From the NCBI GenBank assembly GCA_019802505.1, contig JAFMOC010000078.1, positions 1,095,001-1,159,000 on the forward strand: a DNA stretch of 64,000 nucleotides. The letters are read 5' to 3'. The number at the start of each line of letters is the position of its first letter. Position 1 is the first letter of the stretch. Shown piece by piece: positions 1-11,785 of this stretch. Made by a program: the position numbers and the translations under genes. The stretch comes from Corydoras sp. C115. Taxonomy: Eukaryota; Chordata; Actinopteri; Siluriformes; Callichthyidae. Under the pieces are notes generated by a model. That model was not told the DNA's origin, made no database searches, and worked only from the letters and a program-made list of their open reading frames with translations.

Positions 1-136
1 TTTAAATGATAACCCATGTTTTTTTCAATATTTAGAAACATTTTTTTACTTATTTCAAATAAAAATTATTAATTAGTTTTTTTTTTTTACAACAGTTAAG
101 CAATCTAAAACAATTGTAATTAATTGTAGTAATTAA

Positions 137-138
<2 letters not shown>

Positions 139-203
<65 letters not shown>
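139..203. repeat. (ATT)n microsatellite
   Basis: About 21 uninterrupted ATT units. Confidence 0.95.
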
Positions 204-1182
204 TATTGCTGCTGCTGTTGTAGTCTGTTGAAATTAATTTATCCCCACTATATGAACTTAATATTGGGACACTCACACAATACAACTGCAGTAACATTTG
301 TGACATCCGTTTCTTAACTGAACCATTTTTAGAGTTGTAACAGCATTTTGGGAAACACGTTTAAGTGTGTCTGTATGAATCTTCACTTAATTTATCCAAA
401 AAAGCATCTGTGGAGTCAGACGCAGATGTCGAGCAAAAGGGCCTGCCTTGCTTTAAACAGACTAGTGACAAATGTGTTTGATGGGGTTCAGTTGTAAACA
501 TACACATGTCTTTAGTGGATGACGGTGTGCTGGATTTTATACACCAGGATCAATGCAAATGAAATGACCAAATGAAAAAAAGATTTGTTGATTGAAGTGT
601 CCTAAGAATGTTACTTAAATTTCTTTACACTGGCACCGTACTATTGGTTTAAAGATTCTGATCATATGAACTGACCAAATGCTTAATAGTAATTAATAAC
701 CATATTTACTTCTCATTACATGGAGATTTTAAATGCTTAATTGTGTAAATGTTGCCTAAATAACTTCAAAATAAATGATGTATATAAAGTCCATTCATTT
801 TAAGCAGGATGTTTCATTTTCATAACAACTGTTTATTACTAAGTTTACTTAAAATGTAATATATAATGAGAAAATCCCACTTATTAACATTAGGGATTTT
901 TTTTTTAATAACGTCAAAAGGTTTTATTCATTCAGCCAACATCTAAACATTCAGCAACCTTGTGTTCACTCCTGAAATAAATGTTTGTACTATAACATCA
1001 TTAAGACAAAAATTTTAAAAATTAAACAAAAACATGGTGAGATTTGAACTTCAGATAATTTAAAATTTAAGATAATTTAACGTAATTTAGTTCTTGGTGC
1101 TGAAAAAAATCAAATTTAAAATTGTTAATAATTTTAAGTTATTATTTTGCGTTTTTATCATCATCGTCTTCATCATCATCGC

Positions 1183-1186
<4 letters not shown>

Positions 1187-1233
<47 letters not shown>
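1187..1233. repeat. (ATT)n microsatellite
   Basis: About 15 ATT units. Confidence 0.95.
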
Positions 1234-1727
1234 ATGTAATATTATATATAATTTTAATATAAAAAAACGTATTGAGCATATTTTGATAAATAAAATATAG
1301 AATATAACCTAACTTTGTAGTTCACAGTTCACAGCACAAAATAAACTTGATAACTTCGATTCAACGTGCTTTTCGCGAAAAGCGTTTATCCAGTGGTTAC
1401 TGCCATTAAAGGGGCGTGGCTTTCCCATCCACTCTGCAACACATCTGCAACTTCAAACTTCTTCTAGAACATTTTAAAGAGTGTCATAATGTCTTCTGAT
1501 ATCTTTTTTCAGAAAGTCTCGGAATAAATTCCTGGATAAATTGGAGTTGTCACATAGAAACCATGTGAATTTCAATTCACAAACTCCCTTTGTTCATTTT
1601 TTATTTTGTTTTATTTTTGTTTATTTAGCACTGAAAGCTCAGAATTCGTGTGAAGAATGTAATTAAACTACAAAATAAATTATCACAAAGCAAAATGTTC
1701 ATTCTCATCACTTGCCCTAAACTTCGA

Positions 1728-1860
1728 GGGCAGTCGTAGGCTTATGGTTAGGGAACCCGTCTTGCGACCTGCAGGACTCTGGTTCCATTCTAAGTCCCAC
1801 TGAGTGGATAGATCGACGTTTAATTGATCACCATGGGAAATTCAGCTGTTTCGTAGTGCA
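1728..1860 (+). mobile_element. tRNA-derived SINE head, family 3
   Basis: Contains an A-box-like segment (TTATGGTTAGGGAACC), the signature GTCTTGCGACCTG, and a degenerate B box (GGTTCCATTC). The same head recurs at 55085-55150 with a perfect B box. It differs from the dominant SINE and looks like another common teleost tRNA-SINE. Confidence 0.6.
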
Positions 1861-2044
1861 CAAATTAAACAACAACTTAAAAATAGAAATATAATAACTA
1901 AATATGGGATGTTATAGGTCAAAAAGTATATGGTTTGAAATATAAATATAAGATAAAAATATAAAAACCCAAAAACTTAGATTTAAGCAACAGCCAGTCC
2001 AATCCAGTTTTTACATTTTTTTAAATATAAAAACGCACCAGAAG

Positions 2045-2120
<76 letters not shown>

Positions 2121-3797
2121 CACTGCACTGTATGCAAATAAGATAACTTGACTTTACTCTATAATTCTATAATTCTTCATCTCCGTGTAAGCAGGTTATT
2201 GTTGACTTTTGAATACACTTTTATAAAATAAAAAAATAAAAAATAAAAAACTTATCATTTCTTAGGAGTTTCCAAAGTGCATTTTTGAAGCAGAAATTGA
2301 CAGCAAGTTTCCAGTGTTCCCTTTACAAGTCGCTTTGATTAAATGGGCGTAAGGCGTCGGAATAAAATCTCTTTATTTCCCTGGGCTTAGTTGGTGACAG
2401 TATATTGGAGCCGATGACAGCTTTAATTGTGTAGTTTTTCCTAACTCTAAACAATGAAGATTAGGTTAATGTCGGCGTGCATGCAGCATTCCTTGCGGAT
2501 ACCAATGTTTGGTCTCAATTGTTGCATCCTAAAGCTACATGAGCACTTTGGCATATTTCAGTGATTGTCTCCTGCATGCCTCATTAATGTCGAACTCGTT
2601 TGAGTAGCACTTATACTCAACCAGCGACCCGAAAGACGTTTCTCCCGATTGGTTAAGCTTTATACTTAAGAGCTCCTTATCCAAGGACTTACCAGGCCCT
2701 CCATTTGGCTTTAACAGGAATTTCACGGTCGAAAGATATAAGCTGAATGAGGCATCAGTAGGAAGCATTACAGTAGGCCTACCACATCTCAGCTGTGGTG
2801 GAAACCTGCACATCCATGTGGTGGATTTATACTGGGTTCTATTAAACGAAGCCTTAGCATCTGTCTTCTCTTAAGTGTCCCTTGTTTTTTTATAATCTGC
2901 TTTATTGTACTGATTGTACTCAACGTGTTGATTTGAATCATTGTCTAGACGCAATATTTTTCGTGTAAGCCTGAAGATTTTCACGTGGTAAATATTTGAC
3001 CTTTTTTGAAGCCATGATTGGTTTCTTTCTGGTGGAGTGTGACTTTCTGTAAACTCAAACGAAGGCGTATAAACAAGTGCCACACACATCACATGTTCGT
3101 CTCACAAGTCCCTTCCACATAATGCGCGTGGAATTTATCACCTCACCATAATTACTGTTTGGCTAATCCGTTTTAGGGCGAAAAAGTCCATTCTTCAATG
3201 CGCATCGTGAGGTTGATGTGGCCAAACCAATAACACTTTGAACGCCGTTAAATAAATGTTGCTCGACTGAGGTTATGGAAAAAAAGGTTCGTTTGGGTCA
3301 AGTTTATGAGATGTGATTGGTGGACCCATTTTTATTCGAAGTTGTCAGCGTGACACTAAAACGATCAGCACGACGTTAAAAAACTGTCAGGCTTTAATTG
3401 CTCAGGCTGCGTCATTATGGCACTACATAAAGGAAACTTTATAACGTGGAATATGCGTTTCGATGCGTCTAGGCTGAACTAGGCCATATTTTTAGCACGC
3501 AGCACTGGGTGATGGAGATAAACGTTCCGCTACCCCACATTAAATTTCATAGGGCAATTATTCCCTGGCTGTGAATCAGTCGATAACGAAGCATGTTTAA
3601 CGCTCTGGGAGATCTTCAGTTCCATTTGAGGCCGATGGTTTTTGTAGTCCACGTGCGGTGCAGTCCTCGTTAAATCGAAGTGGGGCAATGTCACTGAGTT
3701 CGTGGCAACAAGTGACTTAAATGATCTCATTATAGTCCACAATAAAGCACGCGAGATGTGCATTATTGTAAATAAATCAAGGGAAACAGCCAGTGTG
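1861..3797. other. Low-repeat intronic stretch of dlx4b
   Basis: Apart from the (GT)n tract, 1861-3797 shows no recognised repeat. It has more balanced base composition in 2280-3760. Open frames on the minus strand (for example 2535-2813) match no family I know. It could hold conserved regulatory sequence. Confidence 0.4.
2048..2118. repeat. (GT)n microsatellite
   Basis: About 35 GT units. Confidence 0.97.
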
Positions 3798-4250
3798 TCG
3801 TCGTGATTTATTCACAATAACGCAGAAACTTTTAAAAGCATGCTAAAAAAACAAGGTTTAATTCATAAATGTGTTTATTTAAATCTACACAATTAATAAA
3901 CTCTTCTGCGACGTAACCTAGTCCGTTTTTAAAGTGAACATCGGTTGCTAAGCAACAGATTAATCCCTCGGCTTAGTGCTCATGGGGAAATGACTCTGTT
4001 TGTATTAATCTGTTGATGTCCATTAATGGTACAGTATTTAAAATAATGTTCTACCACGTTCTCACGTTCCTTTGCTTGGGACGTGGAACAGTTTGGCTCG
4101 GGTCCTGTACGTTTTTGTTGTTCGCTGCTCGTGAAAATGTGCTGCAGCATCTTGGTTCAGTCCAGCTAGGCTGCAGTATGACGCAGAGATGATGTCACAG
4201 TTTCCCCTCGCTTTTAATATTTTTAATAACCTAGTGCATAGTTGCTAAGT
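3798..4250 (+). repeat. Duplicated non-coding block, copy A, left part
   Basis: 3798-3960 aligns in the same orientation with 24672-24866. Shared landmarks are TGATTTATTCACAATAA, TTTTAATTCATAAATG, TAA(C/T)CTAGT(C/G)CG and GCTAAG(C/T)AACAG, with small indels. Weaker matches (ATTAATCTGT, TTTAAAATAATGT) continue to about 4050. The block continues after the SINE at 4253. Confidence 0.75.
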
Positions 4251-4252
4251 GG

Positions 4253-4533
4253 CACAGAATCCCAATGTGAGTAGAATTTCCATGTTCTCCTGTCCACGTG
4301 GGTTTCTCCGGGTCCTCCGGTTACCTCGACAGTCCAAAAACATGGTTCAAGGTCAACTGAATGCTTCAAATTGCCCCATATAGAGTGGGTTTCTTTGAGC
4401 GAGTTTGCCCAGTGATAGATTGGCACCCTGTCCTGAGTGTGTCTGCCCAGCTCTCTATACGTTCTCCCCTGGACCCCCCCCCCAATTTAATAGAGGATTA
4501 AGCGGAAGATGAATGAATGAATGAATGAATGAA
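4253..4533 (+). mobile_element. DANA-like SINE, 5'-truncated, inside block A
   Basis: Carries the conserved SINE body (TTTCCATGTTCTCC, ACAGTCCAAAAACATGG, TAGATTGGC-CCCTGTCCTG) and a (GAAT)n tail. The tRNA head is missing. It interrupts block A; copy B at 24990-25005 lacks it. Confidence 0.85.
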
Positions 4534-4642
4534 CCTGGCGCATTGATATGATTGCGGGTGTGCGTTATGATCAATTATGTTACGGCTGGGTAAACGGCTC
4601 AGCCAATCAGATTTAAGAACCAGAACCACCAGTTTTACGAAT
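4534..4642 (+). repeat. Duplicated non-coding block, copy A, right part
   Basis: Aligns with 25000-25105: GCATTGATA(T/C)GA, then GGTGTG(C/T)GTT, then AAACGGCTCAGC(C/A)AATCAGAT and AGGACTGGAAC/AGAACCAGAAC. It lies directly upstream of dlx4b exon 3. Confidence 0.75.
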
Positions 4643-4709
4643 GAACCTAATCTAATATTTTCTCTTATTATAAAGATGTTGATTTTTTTTCTCTCTGTGT
4701 TTTTCCAAG

Positions 4710-4955
4710 GTTAAAATATGGTTTCAAAACAAGCGCTCGAAGTACAAGAAGATCGTGAAGCACGGCCCAGGCGGACCTGAAGGAGAGCTGCAAGCGGGGC
4801 GCGCGCTTGCCCCTTCCCCATGCTCCCCCGCGCTCTGGGAGGCGCCAATGGCGGGAAAAAGCGCACACGCGCATCCCGGAGGCTATCTCAACGGGTTCGG
4901 ACAGTGGTACCCATCACCTCATCAAGAGACTTTAGCCAGGTCACAGATGATGTGA
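4710..4955 (+). CDS. dlx4b: dlx4-type homeobox gene, terminal coding exon (exon 3)
   Basis: Distal-less-type homeodomain transcription factor; only the last coding exon is in the window. A pyrimidine-rich tract ending in AG at 4708-4709 precedes a phase-0 exon of 81 codons plus TGA. Residues 1-16 are homeodomain positions 45-60, the end of recognition helix 3 (VKIWFQNKRSKYKKIV), with Gln50 and Asn51 intact. The KRSKYKK variant is typical of DLX4, whereas other DLX proteins have RRSKFKK. The C-terminus (GFGQWYP...RSQMM) resembles the end of vertebrate DLX4 as I recall it. The intron sits between homeodomain residues 44 and 45, exactly as in dlx3b below. No exon carrying homeodomain residues 1-44 is found in 1-4709, so exons 1-2 lie upstream of the window and intron 2 exceeds 4.7 kb. 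The b suffix is inferred from linkage to dlx3 and itga3. Confidence 0.93.
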   Translation, partial: VKIWFQNKRSKYKKIVKHGPGGPEGELQAGRALAPSPCSPALWEAPMAGKSAHAHPGGYLNGFGQWYPSPHQETLARSQMM

Positions 4956-5183
4956 CGTTCATTCCACACTGGCTCACGAATTAAAGGATGTACGTTGCGT
5001 CATAAGCTAAACATCATAAACGCAGTGTTGGTGGTGTAGCGGCAAATCAACACTTTTTCCCATTAAAGGTTGTTTTTTCACCCCACAGTGATTTTGGACC
5101 CCCCCCCCCCATCCTATGACGTAACGGTACAGAAAGTACCGTCTGTCGCGTGTGTACATACAAGAAGTCTCATTTTTACATCG

Positions 5184-5189
5184 AATAAA
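5184..5189 (+). other. Candidate polyadenylation signal of dlx4b
   Basis: AATAAA lies 229 bp after the dlx4b stop codon, before the first downstream SINE at 5331. A second AATAAA occurs near 5297. Which one is used cannot be told from sequence. Confidence 0.4.
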
Positions 5190-5330
5190 TGTGTAAATAC
5201 GTGTTAAAACGGGTTGACATTTTAATCTCTTGTTAAACGGTTCACTCTTTGCTAGTCCTCGGTGCTATGCAATTCCACTTTTGAAAGTCGTTTTAAATAA
5301 AATGACTGATGAAAGGCTGTCGGCTTCTAT

Positions 5331-5691
5331 TTCATTCATTCATTCATTCATTCATTATCTCCCGCTTTATCCTCTATTGGGGTCGCGGTGGGGTTCCCCA
5401 TGCTCATCCAGGGGAGAACGTCTCGGGCGCTGGGCAGATAGACCCAGGACAGGGCGCCAATCCATCGCTGGGTACACACTCACACACTCAAACACACTCT
5501 ATAGGGGGCAATTTAGAGAACCCAATTAACGTGATCCATGTTTTTGGACTGTGGGAGGAAACCGGAGAACCCGGAGGAAACCCACGCGGACACAGGGAGA
5601 ACATGGAGACTCCACCCAGATGGGGATTCGAACCAGGAATCCCTAGTGCTGAGAGGAGAACGTGCTAACCACTAAGCTACCGTGCCGCCCC
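5331..5691 (-). mobile_element. DANA-like SINE, full length
   Basis: A complete copy about 360 bp long. Read on the minus strand it has a tRNA-like head GGGCGGCACGGTAGCTTAG, A and B boxes (GGTTCGAATCCC), a conserved body, and a GAATGAATGA tail. It is flanked by the target duplication TCTATTTCATT. It lies about 0.4 kb after the dlx4b stop codon. Confidence 0.95.
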
Positions 5692-5723
5692 CTCTATTTC
5701 ATTGAATTAAATATAAATATTTA

Positions 5724-5748
5724 AAATAATTATATATATATATATATA
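5724..5748. repeat. (TA)n microsatellite
   Basis: Short TA run in very AT-rich DNA (5700-5830). Confidence 0.8.
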
Positions 5749-5957
5749 CAATATTTTTGATATAACAATATAATATATATACACAGATTTTGTATATTAT
5801 AAATATAATGTATACGACTACGATATTAAATAATTAATAACAGCTCAACTCACATTCATAGTGAAGATGCAATGAAATTTGCCTCATTGCCATAAAATGT
5901 CACGACGACCAGCTTTTTATGAATTAAAGAACATAGTTTTTAACCACAATATAAATT

Positions 5958-6240
5958 CTAAGGATTCCAAGTTCGAATTCCAATCTGGGTGGAGTTTCCA
6001 TGTTCTCCCCGTGTCCTCGTGGGTTTCCTCCGGGCTCTTGGGTTTCCTCCCACAGTCCAAAAAAATGGATTCAAGGTAAATTGAATGTTCCAAATTGTCT
6101 CATATAGAATGTGTGTGTGAGTGTGTGCCCAGCGATGGATTGGCAATCTGCCCAGTGCCCGAAACGTTCTCCCCTGGATGGGCATGAGGAGACCCCCCCC
6201 CCACCATTAGAGGATTACGATGAAGCCCACGAATGACTGA
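5958..6240 (+). mobile_element. DANA-like SINE, 5'-truncated
   Basis: Begins within the head near the B box (AGTTCGAATTCC) and runs through the body to a degenerate GAATGA tail. Confidence 0.9.
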
Positions 6241-7034
6241 ATTCATTAATTAATAAATTCAAAGGCATTAGTGCTTTATGTCGGTTAAATCTACAAGGAT
6301 AATAGTTAAATTTTAACTCAATATTTATTCCTTTAAGACTGTGGTTGACAATTTAATAATATTAACATATTTTTCATTCTTGTAAACGTGTACAATATAA
6401 AATACGATATGAATTAAATATATATTTTTATTCTTGTATACACGCACATATGTCAAAGAATAAAAAAAAAACATCTGAAAACGTATATTCTGGGACAATT
6501 TTGACCTAATTCTGCATGGTGCTTCATATAGAGGTTTGTGATTGGTTAGATTACCAAACGACTTAAATCTAAACAAATTTTAATTGTTGGGAATTATGCA
6601 TGAACAACTATTATGTCAAATTTATTGCAAATATATAAATATATATGAAGAAAAAAATTCATCAGGTTAAATTAGCCAAAAAGTCAAAAAGTCAAATGCC
6701 ACGATGGTCACATTAAACCAGTACGGCGAGTGCTGCTTTTCCAAAGCCATAAGGTCCTGGGTTCGAATATCGGCTGCCAAGTTCTTTGTCCGATTTGATA
6801 TAATAATCTCATCTCATCTGAAAGTGGGCGGGGTAGTGTATAAAGTATAAAGTAATATGTAATGGGAATTTTGTAAAGAAAAACCGTAATTCAATTTTGT
6901 TTTGTGAGAAATTAACAATTGTCTTGTATAAAAAACAATCTCTATACAAGTTAGATTTGTTTGGAGCCACCTTTTATTTGTCATACCTTAATAACCTAAG
7001 ACAGACCTACAAGGCCTCTCAAAAATGTGACGTA

Positions 7035-7039
<5 letters not shown>

Positions 7040-7068
<29 letters not shown>
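7040..7068. repeat. (TA)n microsatellite
   Basis: Short pure TA run. Confidence 0.9.
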
Positions 7069-7073
<5 letters not shown>

Positions 7074-7429
7074 ATTTCTAAAATATGTACAAACACGCGC
7101 CCCATATCTCATAACTTTGCACCTCGTTCATTTTAACATATAAGCAGAGCCCATATTGCCCGGTATATATCAATATTCTTTGTATAATTTCTCACGAATA
7201 TTGACAAAATATTGCAATATTCCCAGTTACATGAAAGAACACTCTCTAAACGCTTTGATCTGCCGAAACAGTGGTTGTCCCTCTGTGTCGTGTCTTAAAA
7301 ATGAGGACAGCTAATTTAACACAACAAACACACAAATGCTTAATAAAAAGTTGATTAATTTAAAGGTTAAAAAATAATACTTAAAATGAAAATATCTTGA
7401 AGGGGGTTTGAATATTATGGCATATTCCG

Positions 7430-7745
7430 AGAATGCAGATGACGAAATAATTAAAAACATTTTTATTAAAATACAATATAGACCTACAAGAGAGTTTGCA
7501 AAGGTCTTGACGGGATCATGTGAGTGTAGGTTTTGCAAAGCATTTACATTTTGTACTTTTTGTATTTAAGTTCATGTAGGACAATTTTTCTGATTTGGCT
7601 CTGAAACATAATTGGTAAGCAAAAAGCAATTGTAATATTTTATGTTTTATGTTAATGCTACTTTTTTATTATTTATTTATTAGTAATTTACGTATAAAGA
7701 TAGAAATATATCAATTGAAAGTTACATGACAATATCAGAATTCAA
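7430..7745 (-). repeat. Left arm of a diverged long inverted repeat
   Basis: Its reverse complement aligns over about 300 bp with 8690-8985. Shared segments include GTAGCATTAACATAAA, GATCCCGTCAAGA, CTTTGCAAACT and TTGTAGGTCTATATTGT. Identity by eye is about 70-75% with indels. No TIR or target duplication is evident. Confidence 0.75.
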
Positions 7746-8411
7746 CAAATAAGAAATCATTCTACTTCAAGCGATTGTCTGAATAAAACATTACATACAT
7801 ATAAAAAAAAAAATTATTTATTTTATTTTTTGTGCAAGTTCACCACGAGGGTTTTTGGACGCATTAAAACCAAGATCAACGCAACTCGCATTAAATCTGT
7901 TTTGTTTTTCTTATTTTTGCAAAGAAATGTGCCTGAATATCAACTCTATGTTGAATTTCCTACAGCATTTACGAACGTTAGGGCATTTTAAATAAAAAAA
8001 ATGCGTTAGTTAAAAACCATTAACAATTAACATCAATCTTTACACATTATAGAGGCACAGCGAGGCCCAACTTTTATTAGACTAATGTCATGCTTTATTA
8101 AAAAAAATGCTTGCCCTTTAAATTCAAGGTGGATCTCTTAATAGGAAAATATTAGATTGTATATAATGTTTCACTGAGTGACAAATGAACTTTAAATGTG
8201 AACAGGATGTTTTAAAGTGCATTGGTGCAACCGGTTTACACACCTTGACGATTAAAACCTATAGTTTTGTAAAGTTTAGACAGACTCAATAAAAATAAGG
8301 TATTAGAGGTGGTTTAAGTAGCATTACCTAAACATATTTGTTAGGTTACCTTACATTAACAGGAAAAAACCTTTAACACAACAAAATTTTAACCTTTAAT
8401 CAGACAGTTTG

Positions 8412-8448
8412 TACACACACACACATACACACACACACACACACACAA
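8412..8448. repeat. (CA)n microsatellite
   Basis: CA run with one ATA interruption. Confidence 0.9.
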
Positions 8449-8689
8449 CATAATTGAGGAGATGTGAGGTTGCAGGCATTTAGATATTGTTTCTGTGTGA
8501 TAATTGGACCGATGGTTTATTTTCTATTTTTGCAGTTCAACGCAGTTGACATTTATATAATTGTTTTGTTATGATGTGATATCAGCGATAAGAGAAGCAA
8601 AGGTAAAAGCAACAGACAATTCCCCAAAGCGATATATATGAAATATATATACAATTATAAAGTAAAGCGAAATATATTATAAAATTGGT

Positions 8690-8985
8690 TCAATTTTGAC
8701 ATTTAATCTTGAAGCAACATCCAACTGATATATTTAAATGTTTATATATAGGTAAATTACTAATTAATGTTAAAACGTAGCATTAACATAAAGCATGAAA
8801 TATATTGTAAATTGCTTTATTTTTACAAATTACGCATCAGATTCTCCAACATCATCTTCTAGTTCGCAAAAAATAAACAGAAAATGCATACACTAACACG
8901 ATCCCGTCAAGATCTTTGCAAACTTTGTTGTAGGTCTATATTGTTTATTACTAAAATAGTTTTTATTATTTGGCTATCTGCACAT
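8690..8985 (+). repeat. Right arm of a diverged long inverted repeat
   Basis: Partner of 7430-7745 in opposite orientation. The spacer is about 0.95 kb. Both arms lie in the dlx4b-dlx3b intergenic region. Confidence 0.75.
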
Positions 8986-9150
8986 TTTTTAATGGAACGA
9001 TGCGTTTTTTGGCGGTTTGCCAATTTCTCTCCCTGTGTGTGCGCACATGCGTGTGTGTGCGGGTATTTTAATATGAAAATAGGCTATTGCACGTTATTAT
9101 ATAATCCAGATTTAAAAAATGGTTTCACTTAGAGTTTCTAAATATTTTGT

Positions 9151-9173
9151 AACACACACACACACACACACGC
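9151..9173. repeat. (CA)n microsatellite
   Basis: Short CA run; a (CT)n tract follows at about 9249-9288. Confidence 0.85.
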
Positions 9174-9474
9174 AGGTCAAATTGTCCCAAAACATGGTTG
9201 CATATTGCAGTCCTTAAACTACACTGAAAATCAACATATAGACCCAACATCTCTCTCTCTCTGTCTCTCTCTGTCTCCTTCTCTCTCTAATTTAATACAC
9301 TTAAATTTAATAACATAAACCTTATTAATGTTATTTAGAGTAAAGAAAATTTTGAAAAATGCACCACTGGTCAAGCATAATTCAGGAGCTTTGTTTATCC
9401 AAATAAAACATGAGATGTTAATTTTTTACTCCACAATAATGTCATCACTCCACAATATTTCTAATACACAATTC

Positions 9475-9622
9475 TGCCATTGTATTACACAATAGTTGCA
9501 CTTTGTATTTCCTCACAATTCCACTATTTGCACTTCTGGTTGAGGCTAACAGCATCTCCTTGTCTTGTACTTGTACAGAGCAATGGCAATTAAGTAGAAT
9601 CAATCAATAAATCAATCAATCA
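9475..9622 (+). mobile_element. LINE 3'-end remnant
   Basis: Has the layout of teleost LINE 3' ends: TTGCACTTTGTATTTCC, TTGCACTTCTGGTTGAGGC, CTTGTACTTGTACAGAG, CAATGGCAATTAAGTAGAATC, then an (AATC)n tail. The assignment is by resemblance only. Confidence 0.45.
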
Positions 9623-10266
9623 AATGAGGTTCACAGAAAAGTCAAACTAAAAAAGTTTTTTTGCTTATCAAATACATTTCCATTCCCAATGATATGCTTA
9701 TGCTAATGAAAAACAATATACTGTTTCAATATTCTGGTGTATTATTTCCAAAGACGGTTCATAACAACAATGAAACGTTCTGATTTAGGTTCATTTTGTT
9801 TTTATTTCTGACAGTCTTCTGAGGAAACTCATTCCGTATGATTGAATAAAGATCACACCATCTGTATTGTGGTGACTACTCCAGATAAATGATCGAAGAT
9901 ACAGCTGAAATGATTAAATCAGCTTTCAAACTAGGAAACTGATAGGATTTCTGTGTAGGGCACTGATTTTTGCAGTCCAGGTTTGTGATTTGTTTCAAGA
10001 ATTATCAAAATTATCAATGCATTCCGAAATCGTTACTGGAATGTTTCATTTTTACATTATGTTCATAGAGATCTGTGCATTTTTTTTATAGTAATTAAGT
10101 AATTATTTAAGAAACTTATCCAAGTAAGACTATTTTACACCTACAACATTTTACCATTTCTCTAAATAACATATTTAATTGACTTGATTTATTTACCAAC
10201 CCAAAACCCCTCCAAACTTAAAATAACACGGCAATGAGCGGCATCTAAGTTGTTGTGAGGTCCACT

Positions 10267-10283
10267 TGACCTGACTTTGACCT
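10267..10283 (-). promoter_or_regulatory. Perfect DR5 nuclear-receptor half-site pair
   Basis: On the minus strand the sequence is AGGTCA, AAGTC, AGGTCA: two consensus half-sites in direct repeat with a 5-bp spacer. This is the classic retinoic-acid response element layout. It lies between the convergent dlx4b and dlx3b genes. A truncated tRNA-like A box sits 60-90 bp away (10346-10376), so it may belong to an old SINE. Function is untested. Confidence 0.45.
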
Positions 10284-11039
10284 GACTCACTCAGCATAGC
10301 CCATTGCACTTGTCTAAACATCAGCATTACAAAGAACTTCTGTCAGAGGCTCTACCACTGAGCTATCACAACAGTACGCGCCAGAGGTCTATGTCTAATA
10401 ATTTAGAGACCATGAAGATTTTACTCACCAAAAATTTGTTCCGAAGCATATTTTAAAATGCTTTAAAAATGTATGATTGTAAAATACATGATTTTTTACC
10501 ATAATTGCCAATAAATGTAACCACTAGGATCACTTTAAAATTAAATTGTTGATCCTGAGAGCATTTATTTGCCAATATTTAATTGTATAAAAGGTTTAGC
10601 CTAGTTTTGTCTCTTTACAAGCACATGCAGGTTACACAGACAAACTAAACTCCTGCAATTGATGTAATACCATATTTTTGTAACTCACAGTAATGATAAC
10701 TTTTGAAATTAATCTACAATACTGTATATTCACTATTCCAAAAGAATATTTAGCACCACAAATATGTACCCACTTACCTCAAGTCCTGAAATCCTCAAGA
10801 TACCAAGCGATCAATGCAAATAATAATAATAATAATAACTCTTTGGGCTGTACATCTATATTATACCTCGATAAGGACATTCGATAAGGATTTCCATCAC
10901 ATAATCCTACCTAAGAATTCACCGATGTTGTGGATGATGAGACTTTGGAAGCAACGAGAAGAGACAGCAATTGTTACTGGAGGAAGGCGAGCACAGCGAG
11001 CCAAATTATAAGCAATTTTACATCACGAGATTAGAATAA

Positions 11040-11785
11040 TGGCGTTGGAAAGAAGGGCCTTTTACAAGGTGCAATTACTCGTCGGGTAAATTTGGGAAAG
11101 CCCTAAGGGTTTAAATTGACAAGGGAGTAAAACAGTTAAGAACATTCACCAAGAGTGTGTAGAATTATGGGATCAAAGGTGCCACATTAGATAATTATTG
11201 TGGTAGATCTACTTATGTGAGCAACAGGATGGCACTTCCACTGCAGTGGACTCTTTGTCCTGAAGGAGGCATGTATGACTGTAGGAAACATATTTTTGTC
11301 CATTTCTGAAAAATCGACACACTGAGGGTCAGTTAGAAACTAAACCACCCTAATGTTAAGCGTGTGTAGGCACCAGAATAGATCTTGTCATGATGGATGG
11401 GGCTATAGTCTAAAAAGGTACAGTCTGCCATCCAGGCTATACCTTATTAGTCGTTACTGACTGTTCAGATGCATGAATCGCTGTTTGTTATGAAGGGTTG
11501 GGTTTGTTTTAGCTACAAATAATGATGGTGATCTCCAACCTTCCCTGCTGCCCAGTATCCAGGGTGAACATGGGTTCACTGGTTTACAGCTGTCAAGAAT
11601 AACTCTTTCATCTGATCTTATTTACATTTCTAGTAGAACCAAACTGCAGAGTGATGCCTGTTATGAAGTCATAGCTTTGGCCTAGCAGCTGCCCCCATCT
11701 TTTCAGAGCAACATATGCATGCCCCGAGCACCGCTGACCGTTGGTTCAACTTTCATTTGCCACCCTAGCAGCCTTAACATTTTTT
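11040..11785. other. Low-repeat island, candidate cis-regulatory sequence
   Basis: About 750 bp of balanced-composition, non-repetitive DNA in the middle of the convergent Dlx intergenic region. Vertebrate Dlx bigene pairs keep conserved enhancers in this position (I37-type for DLX3/DLX4). It includes homeodomain-type cores (ATAATTATTG near 11190, ACAAATAATGATGG near 11515). Conservation cannot be judged here. Confidence 0.3.

Larger units (their letters stand above)
1..1727. other. AT-rich intronic sequence of dlx4b
   Basis: Part of dlx4b intron 2 (+). Apart from (ATT)n tracts at about 139-203 and 1187-1233 it holds no gene, RNA or clear mobile element that I can recognise. Confidence 0.6.

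Noticed and set aside
1..4709. Search for dlx4b exons 1 and 2
   Set aside because: No segment encodes the conserved homeodomain part (LALPERAELA...) in any + frame. These exons must lie outside the window.
6700..6790. Possible tRNA-like or SINE head with CTGGGTTCGAATATC
   Set aside because: Only a B-box-like motif is present and there is no second copy in the window. Too weak to call.
10346..10376. Minus-strand TAGCTCAGTGGTAGAGCC, a good tRNA A box
   Set aside because: No B box follows within the expected distance. Probably the remnant of an old tRNA-derived SINE head.
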